From Bacteroidales bacterium (GTDB lineage: Bacteria > Bacteroidota > Bacteroidia > Bacteroidales > UBA932), in assembly GCA_024401945.1 (NCBI GenBank), contig JAKSKC010000041.1:1-11018 (forward strand): a stretch of DNA of 11,018 bases, written 5' to 3'. A model generated the notes under the pieces. The model was not told the DNA's origin. It ran no database searches and saw nothing but the letters and a program-made list of their open reading frames with translations. Positions 6,573-11,018 of this stretch are shown here, in pieces. The position numbers and the translations under genes are program-made. Each line of letters opens with the position of its first letter. The first letter of the stretch is position 1.

Positions 6573-9275
6573 TTGAAGTCCATATTCACGTTATCCTTCC
6601 TTGTCCTAACCCTTCTGCTGCCGGTTGCAGCCAGGGCCCAGGAGCAGGATGCCCTTTCCGCAAAGACCGCCAGGGGGCTTTCCGAGCTTGATTCCCTGGC
6701 CATTGCATCCCGCAGCGGTCATCTGGAGACAACGGAGATCCGCGACACCGTGGCTGTGGACCCCGTATCGGATTCCCTGGCGCTGCTTGCCAAGAGTTCG
6801 CTGCAGCTGCCGGCCTTCTCCAAGGCGAGGGACTCGATAGTCGAAGTCTTCGCCGACGGTCAGCGCAAGATATTCTACTACGGCGATGTGAGCGTATCCT
6901 ATGAGGACATGACCCTTTCGGCCGAGTATATGGAATACGACATGGCGACCGGTATGGTGTTCGCGAGGGGTGTGTATGACACGCTGAGCGGGGAATGGAT
7001 AGGACAGCCGGTGATGACCCAGGCCGGGGAGACCTACAATATGGAGGAGGTTCATTACAACTTCAACACCAGGAAGGCCAGGATCACCAATATGCTTACC
7101 TCGCAGGACAACGCCCTGCTGCACGGAAAGAAGCTGAAGATGCAACCGGACAATTCCGTAAGCCTCACCGGAGGAAAATACTCCGTCTGTGAGCTGGAGC
7201 ACCCTCACTACTACCTTGCACTGTCCACGGCCAAGGTCGAGACCAAGCCAAAGAGAAAGACCGTTTTCGGACCGGCCTGCCTCGTTGTGGAGGACGTGCC
7301 GCTCTACCCTATCGGACTTCCGTTCGGCTTCATCCCGAAGTCGCCCCAGCGCGCGACCGGACTTCTGATGCCGACGATCGGAGAGGAGGAGGCCCGAGGA
7401 TTCTATATGAGGGACCTGGGTATGTACTTCGTACTCGGCGACCATTTCGACTTCTCAGTGACGGGAGACTATTACACGCTGGGATCCTGGGCCATCGACC
7501 TCAACTCGCGCTACAAGGTCAGGTACAAGTTCACCGGCAATGTCGGGCTCACCTACTCCAAGGACAAGACCGAGGACTTCGAAACCACTAACTTCCAGTT
7601 CAAATGGAGCCATTCGCAGGATTCCAAGGCCCATCCGGGCTCTTCCTTCACCGCGTCAGTGAACTTCTCCAGTCCTTCCAACAACAGGTACAACTCCCAT
7701 TCCGTGACGGAGGCCCTGAACAACCAGGTGCAGTCATCCGTATCGTACTCACACAACTGGAACGGCAAGTTCAACCTGAGCGTCAACGCCCTCGGAAGCC
7801 AGAACTCGAGGGACAGTTCATATTCCTTCTCGCTGCCTAACATCACTTTCTCACTGAGCACTATCTACCCGTTCAAGAGGAAGAACCGTGTGGGCAAGGA
7901 AAAATTCTACGAGAGATTCTCCTTCGGATATAACACCACCCTTCAGAACAAGATTGACTTCAAGGCTTCCGAATTCGGACAGGAGGGCTTCCTGGACCGT
8001 TTCAAGAACGGAATGACCCATTCCTTCAATATCGGAATCCCTAATTTCACCCTGTTCAAGTATATCAACATCAACCCTGGCGTGAACTACGGGATGAACT
8101 GGTTCTTCCGGAAAACGGAGTACCAGTACGATCCGGAGCAGGACAAACCGGTACCTGTGCAGGGCAGTGCCTTCGGGACTTTCGGAGTCACGCAGACCTT
8201 CTCCGCGAGCCTCTCGGCGAACACGCGTCTGTACGGAATGTACAATTTCGGCAAGCAGCACAATGTACAGGCCATCAGGCACGTCATCTCGCCTTCAGTG
8301 GGCTTCTCCTGGAGTCCTGACATGGCCCAGCCGTGGAACGGATACCGTACTCTCAACTACATAGACGTCCACGGCGTTGAACAGTCCTACGAGTACAACA
8401 TTTATGAAAAGCAGCTGTACGGTGTTCCGGGAAAGGGACGGAACGCCTCAGCCAACTTCTCCATCAACAACAACCTTGAAGCGAAGGTCCGCGACCTTGC
8501 GGACACCACAGGAGTCGGAAGCAAGAAGGTCAAGCTCATTGACAACTTCACCATCAACGGAGGTTACAACTTCCTGGCGGACAGTATGAGGCTGAACAAC
8601 ATCGCGATGAGCCTCAGCACCCGTCTCTTCGACAAGGTCGGCGTTAACGCGAGCATGAATTTCGACCCGTACGCCGTCGACAGGAACGGAAAGAGGTACT
8701 CTGCCTTCGCTCTGTCGCAGCATCAGGGACTCCTCCGCCTGAACACATTCTCCACCTCCCTCTCCTATGCGATTTCAGGCAAGGGTGAAATGAAAGGAAA
8801 TACCGGGGACACGGGTGGAAGCAAGGTGGAGAGCGCCATCGACTATTACCAGAGGATGTACTATCATCCCTACACCAATGAATATATCCCGGGAGGATGG
8901 CTCTACTACACCAACCCGAACGTGCCGTGGTCAGTCAATCTGAGCTATAACCTGAGCTGGACCAGGACTTACAGGACTGATACCGAAGGCAATCTGATCA
9001 AGGGCAGGAATCTCACCCAGACGATGAATATCAGCGGAAACGTGAAGATCACCCCGAAACTTTCGCTCAACCTCACCTCCGGCTTCGACTTCACGGCCCT
9101 CAAGGTTACGACGACGCAGATATCCGCCACCTATGACCTGCACTGTTTCAACATTTCCGTGCAGTGGATTCCTCTCGGAACATACAAGTCCTACAGTTTC
9201 TGCATAAGCGCCAACGCCTCCACCCTGGCGGACCTTCTCAAGTTCAAGAAGTCAAGCAGCTATTGGGATAATTAA
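6573..9275 (+). CDS. lptD: LPS-assembly outer-membrane protein LptD
   Basis: Outer-membrane translocon that, with LptE, receives lipopolysaccharide from the periplasmic Lpt bridge and inserts it in the outer leaflet. TTG at 6573 gives 900 residues and a textbook signal peptide (1-22, cut after VAARA before QEQ). No ATG fits: the nearest in-frame ones (6465, 6477) lie upstream of the promoter element and inside the amidase gene. Residues about 93-215 form an OstA/LptA-like domain ([19 protein letters not shown]). Then [20 protein letters not shown] and [14 protein letters not shown], the conserved entry to the barrel, lead into a long run of alternating aromatic beta strands to the C-terminus. 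The protein has exactly four cysteines, C206 and C236 near the N-domain, and C858 and C877 in the last strands. A second TTG at 6564 would add three residues. Confidence 0.92.
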   Translation: MKSIFTLSFLVLTLLLPVAARAQEQDALSAKTARGLSELDSLAIASRSGHLETTEIRDTVAVDPVSDSLALLAKSSLQLPAFSKARDSIVEVFADGQRKIFYYGDVSVSYEDMTLSAEYMEYDMATGMVFARGVYDTLSGEWIGQPVMTQAGETYNMEEVHYNFNTRKARITNMLTSQDNALLHGKKLKMQPDNSVSLTGGKYSVCELEHPHYYLALSTAKVETKPKRKTVFGPACLVVEDVPLYPIGLPFGFIPKSPQRATGLLMPTIGEEEARGFYMRDLGMYFVLGDHFDFSVTGDYYTLGSWAIDLNSRYKVRYKFTGNVGLTYSKDKTEDFETTNFQFKWSHSQDSKAHPGSSFTASVNFSSPSNNRYNSHSVTEALNNQVQSSVSYSHNWNGKFNLSVNALGSQNSRDSSYSFSLPNITFSLSTIYPFKRKNRVGKEKFYERFSFGYNTTLQNKIDFKASEFGQEGFLDRFKNGMTHSFNIGIPNFTLFKYININPGVNYGMNWFFRKTEYQYDPEQDKPVPVQGSAFGTFGVTQTFSASLSANTRLYGMYNFGKQHNVQAIRHVISPSVGFSWSPDMAQPWNGYRTLNYIDVHGVEQSYEYNIYEKQLYGVPGKGRNASANFSINNNLEAKVRDLADTTGVGSKKVKLIDNFTINGGYNFLADSMRLNNIAMSLSTRLFDKVGVNASMNFDPYAVDRNGKRYSAFALSQHQGLLRLNTFSTSLSYAISGKGEMKGNTGDTGGSKVESAIDYYQRMYYHPYTNEYIPGGWLYYTNPNVPWSVNLSYNLSWTRTYRTDTEGNLIKGRNLTQTMNISGNVKITPKLSLNLTSGFDFTALKVTTTQISATYDLHCFNISVQWIPLGTYKSYSFCISANASTLADLLKFKKSSSYWDN

Positions 9276-9294
9276 TATCTTTTTTCTATATTTG
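9263..9294 (+). promoter_or_regulatory. rho promoter (-33 TTG, -7 TATATTTG)
   Basis: TATATTTG at 9287-9294 matches TAnnTTTG exactly, and a TTG at 9263-9265 lies 21 nt upstream, within the normal 19-21 spacing of Bacteroidota promoters. The -33 part falls in the last codons of lptD. This would give rho a leader of about 58 nt and its own transcription unit. Confidence 0.65.
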
Positions 9295-9297
9295 CAC

Positions 9298-9330
9298 TGC
9301 CGTACGACGGCATCCCTGTCCTTTTCGGAC
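9298..9330 (+). promoter_or_regulatory. Two small hairpins in the rho leader
   Basis: TGCCGT (9298-9303) pairs with ACGGCA (9307-9312) around an ACG loop, and GTCC (9318-9321) pairs with GGAC (9327-9330) around TTTTC. Both lie at or just after the expected transcription start. A regulatory role, such as autoregulation of rho, is only a possibility; neither is followed by a T run. Confidence 0.3.
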
Positions 9331-9358
9331 GAATAATAATCTTTTACATACATATTTT

Positions 9359-11018
9359 ATGACACACAGCCTTTATGACTTGAATGTGATGAGTAGAGAA
9401 GAACTCGAGTCAGTAGCAAAGGAACACCACATCAAGATCGGCAAGAAGATGGATAACGAGGCACTTGCTTTCGCCATCCTTGACGAGGAAGCCAAGGAAG
9501 AATCCCAGAAACCTGAAGAGAAGCCTAAAGCCCGCCGCGGCCGCCCGAAGAAGGAGACCAAGGCCCAGCCGGAGCCGGAGTCAAAGCCGGAGGAGAAAAC
9601 TGCACCGGTCGTGAAGACCGAGCCGGAAGGAAGGCAGACACGCAAAAGGAAGGGCAGGCACAAGGATAGCAAGGAGAACGCGGAAGCACCTGCGGCTGCA
9701 GCCGGGAACGTCCAGGCTCCGGTAGAGGAACCTGCAGCGCCTGCTGTCGCCGGGGAGACGCCGGCCAAGGAAAATGAAGCCAGGAACCAGCAGGGAAACA
9801 ACAGGCAGAACAGGAATAACAGGAACGACAGGAACAATCAGAACGCTAACCAGAATCAGAACCAGAGCCAGCAGGCCAACCAGCAGAAGCAGGAAAGGCC
9901 TGAGAAGCCGAAGCACCCTGAGTTCGAGGGGACGGTCGAGGCCACAGGAGTCCTCGAGATAATGCCTGACGGATACGGATTCCTCCGTTCATCCGATTAC
10001 AACTACCTGAATTCACCTGATGACATTTATGTTTCACAGGGTCAGATCAAGAGCAATGCGCTCAAGAGCGGAGATACCGTAACCGGAGAGATCCGTCCTC
10101 CGCGCGAGGGTGACAAATACTTCCCTCTCGTCAGGATCAAGTATGTCAACGGACGTACTCCGGAGTTCATCCGCGACAGGGTTCCGTTCGATTTCCTCAC
10201 TCCCCTCTTCCCGGACGAGAAGTTCAACCTTCTCGGCAACGGGCATGCATCCGACATTTCCTGCCGTATCGTGGATATGTTCGCCCCTATCGGCAAGGGC
10301 CAGCGAGGCCTTATCGTCGCCCAGCCCAAGACCGGTAAGACAATGCTCCTCAAGAGCATCGCCAACGCCATCGCGGACAATCATCCCGAGGTTTACGAGA
10401 TAGTCCTCCTGATCGACGAACGTCCTGAGGAGGTTACCGACATGCAGCGCAGCGTGAAGGCGGAGGTTGTCGCATCAACCTTCGACGAACCTGCCGAGAG
10501 GCACGTCAAAGTGGCGAATATGGTGCTTGAGAAGTCACGCAGGCTCGTAGAGTGCGGACACGACGTGGTGATTCTGCTCGACTCCATCACCAGGCTTGCC
10601 CGCGCTTACAATACTGTGCAGCCGGCTTCCGGAAAAGTCCTTTCCGGCGGTGTGGATGCAAATGCGCTCCAGAAACCGAAGAGGTTCTTCGGAGCTGCCA
10701 GAAACATCGAAGGCGGCGGCTCGCTCACCATCATCGCAACCGCCCTCACAGAGACGGGAAGCAAGATGGATGATGTCATCTTCGAGGAATTCAAGGGAAC
10801 CGGCAACATGGAGCTCCAGCTCGACAGGACCCTCAGCAACAGGAGGATATTCCCTTCAGTCAATGTGGTTCTTTCCGGTACCAGAAGGGACGACCTGCTC
10901 TACCCTAAGAGCGTAAGCCAGAGAATATGGATCCTGCGCAAGCTGCTTGCAGAAATGAATCCTATCGAGGCCATGAACTTCATGCTCCAGCTTATGGACG
11001 AGTTCAAGACCAATGAGG
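9359..11018 (+). CDS. rho: Transcription termination factor Rho with extended disordered linker (3' end outside window)
   Basis: Hexameric RNA helicase that ends transcription of untranslated RNA. The ATG at 9359 opens 553 visible codons; the last part of the motor domain lies beyond the right edge. Order: SAP-like N-terminal helical domain about 1-45 ([16 protein letters not shown]), a charged, Pro/Ala then Asn/Gln-rich linker about 46-187, cold-shock-type primary RNA-binding domain about 190-265 ([20 protein letters not shown]), and the RecA-like ATPase. Motifs: AQPKTGKT (Walker A, 321-328), [10 protein letters not shown] (Glu354, Arg355), [15 protein letters not shown] (Walker B Asp408), the Q-loop LSGGVDA, and the R-loop TGSKMDD. 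The linker is absent from E. coli Rho but known in Bacteroidota. The gene has its own promoter just inside the lptD 3' end. Confidence 0.97.
   Translation, partial: MTHSLYDLNVMSREELESVAKEHHIKIGKKMDNEALAFAILDEEAKEESQKPEEKPKARRGRPKKETKAQPEPESKPEEKTAPVVKTEPEGRQTRKRKGRHKDSKENAEAPAAAAGNVQAPVEEPAAPAVAGETPAKENEARNQQGNNRQNRNNRNDRNNQNANQNQNQSQQANQQKQERPEKPKHPEFEGTVEATGVLEIMPDGYGFLRSSDYNYLNSPDDIYVSQGQIKSNALKSGDTVTGEIRPPREGDKYFPLVRIKYVNGRTPEFIRDRVPFDFLTPLFPDEKFNLLGNGHASDISCRIVDMFAPIGKGQRGLIVAQPKTGKTMLLKSIANAIADNHPEVYEIVLLIDERPEEVTDMQRSVKAEVVASTFDEPAERHVKVANMVLEKSRRLVECGHDVVILLDSITRLARAYNTVQPASGKVLSGGVDANALQKPKRFFGAARNIEGGGSLTIIATALTETGSKMDDVIFEEFKGTGNMELQLDRTLSNRRIFPSVNVVLSGTRRDDLLYPKSVSQRIWILRKLLAEMNPIEAMNFMLQLMDEFKTNE
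9494..9919 (+). other. Low-complexity, probably disordered region of Rho
   Basis: About 142 codons (residues 46-187) between the SAP-like and RNA-binding domains. The first two thirds are Lys/Glu/Pro/Ala-rich with basic patches ([16 protein letters not shown]). The last part, from about residue 142, is Asn/Gln/Arg-rich ([20 protein letters not shown]). Almost no hydrophobic or aromatic residues occur, which is the signature of disorder. The reading frame stays open with no sign of frameshift. Confidence 0.85.

Noticed and set aside
6062..6703. 213-codon minus-strand frame spanning the amidase start and lptD start
   Set aside because: It overlaps two well-supported genes and both promoters in a different frame; its Arg/Ser-rich translation looks like a shadow.
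6606..7445. 279-codon open frame on the minus strand
   Set aside because: It lies wholly antisense to lptD, reads as a low-complexity Arg/Gly/His/Leu-rich product with no family motif, and is explained by codon bias of the real gene.
9373..9837. 154-codon minus-strand frame opposite the Rho linker, with a hydrophobic Leu/Phe/Ser-rich product
   Set aside because: The hydrophobic look is the complement of Lys/Glu-rich codons in the Rho linker; no promoter or conserved motif.
1..11018. tRNA or rRNA genes, insertion sequences, phage or defence genes
   Set aside because: No matching structure, transposase or integrase motif, or terminal inverted repeats were seen; the window is filled by conserved housekeeping genes.

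Overview
The window looks like a chromosomal segment of a Bacteroidales-type member of the Bacteroidota. Four things point there: every recognisable protein reads as a Bacteroidota version; start codons lack Shine-Dalgarno sequences and sit behind A/T-rich leaders; the upstream regions carry exact matches to the Bacteroidota -7 promoter element TAnnTTTG; and an LptD-type outer-membrane protein marks a Gram-negative cell. Coding DNA is roughly half G+C with heavy use of the AGG arginine codon. The genus cannot be fixed from the sequence alone.

Layout. From the left edge to about 6.5 kb all genes lie on the minus strand; from about 6.5 kb to the right edge they lie on the plus strand. In order: ftsH (membrane AAA+ protease, 3' end beyond the left edge), rsfS (ribosomal silencing factor, 20-nt overlap with ftsH), a promoter-like element, an intrinsic terminator-like hairpin, rpe (ribulose-phosphate 3-epimerase), pepD (M20 dipeptidase, 4-nt ATGA overlap with rpe), dnaA (GTG start), a 237-bp spacer of 76% A+T, and a zinc N-acetylmuramoyl-L-alanine amidase with a repeat-bearing linker and a SPOR-like C-terminus. 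Then, transcribed to the right from overlapping divergent promoters: lptD (TTG start) and rho (3' end beyond the right edge).

Transcription units, inferred from spacing and signals: dnaA-pepD-rpe (17-nt gap, 4-nt overlap, terminator after rpe); rsfS-ftsH; the amidase alone; lptD; rho with its own promoter that starts inside the end of lptD.

The window is core housekeeping DNA: replication initiation, transcription termination, ribosome dormancy, proteolysis, the pentose phosphate pathway and envelope biogenesis. I see no mobile element, CRISPR array, RNA gene, defence locus or new multi-gene system. The points worth a second look are within genes and promoters: a pepD that appears to have lost an internal conserved segment, an aspartate in the FtsH pore loop, face-to-face amidase/lptD promoters forming an imperfect inverted repeat, a disordered Asn/Gln-rich linker in Rho, and 54-bp tandem repeats in the amidase linker.
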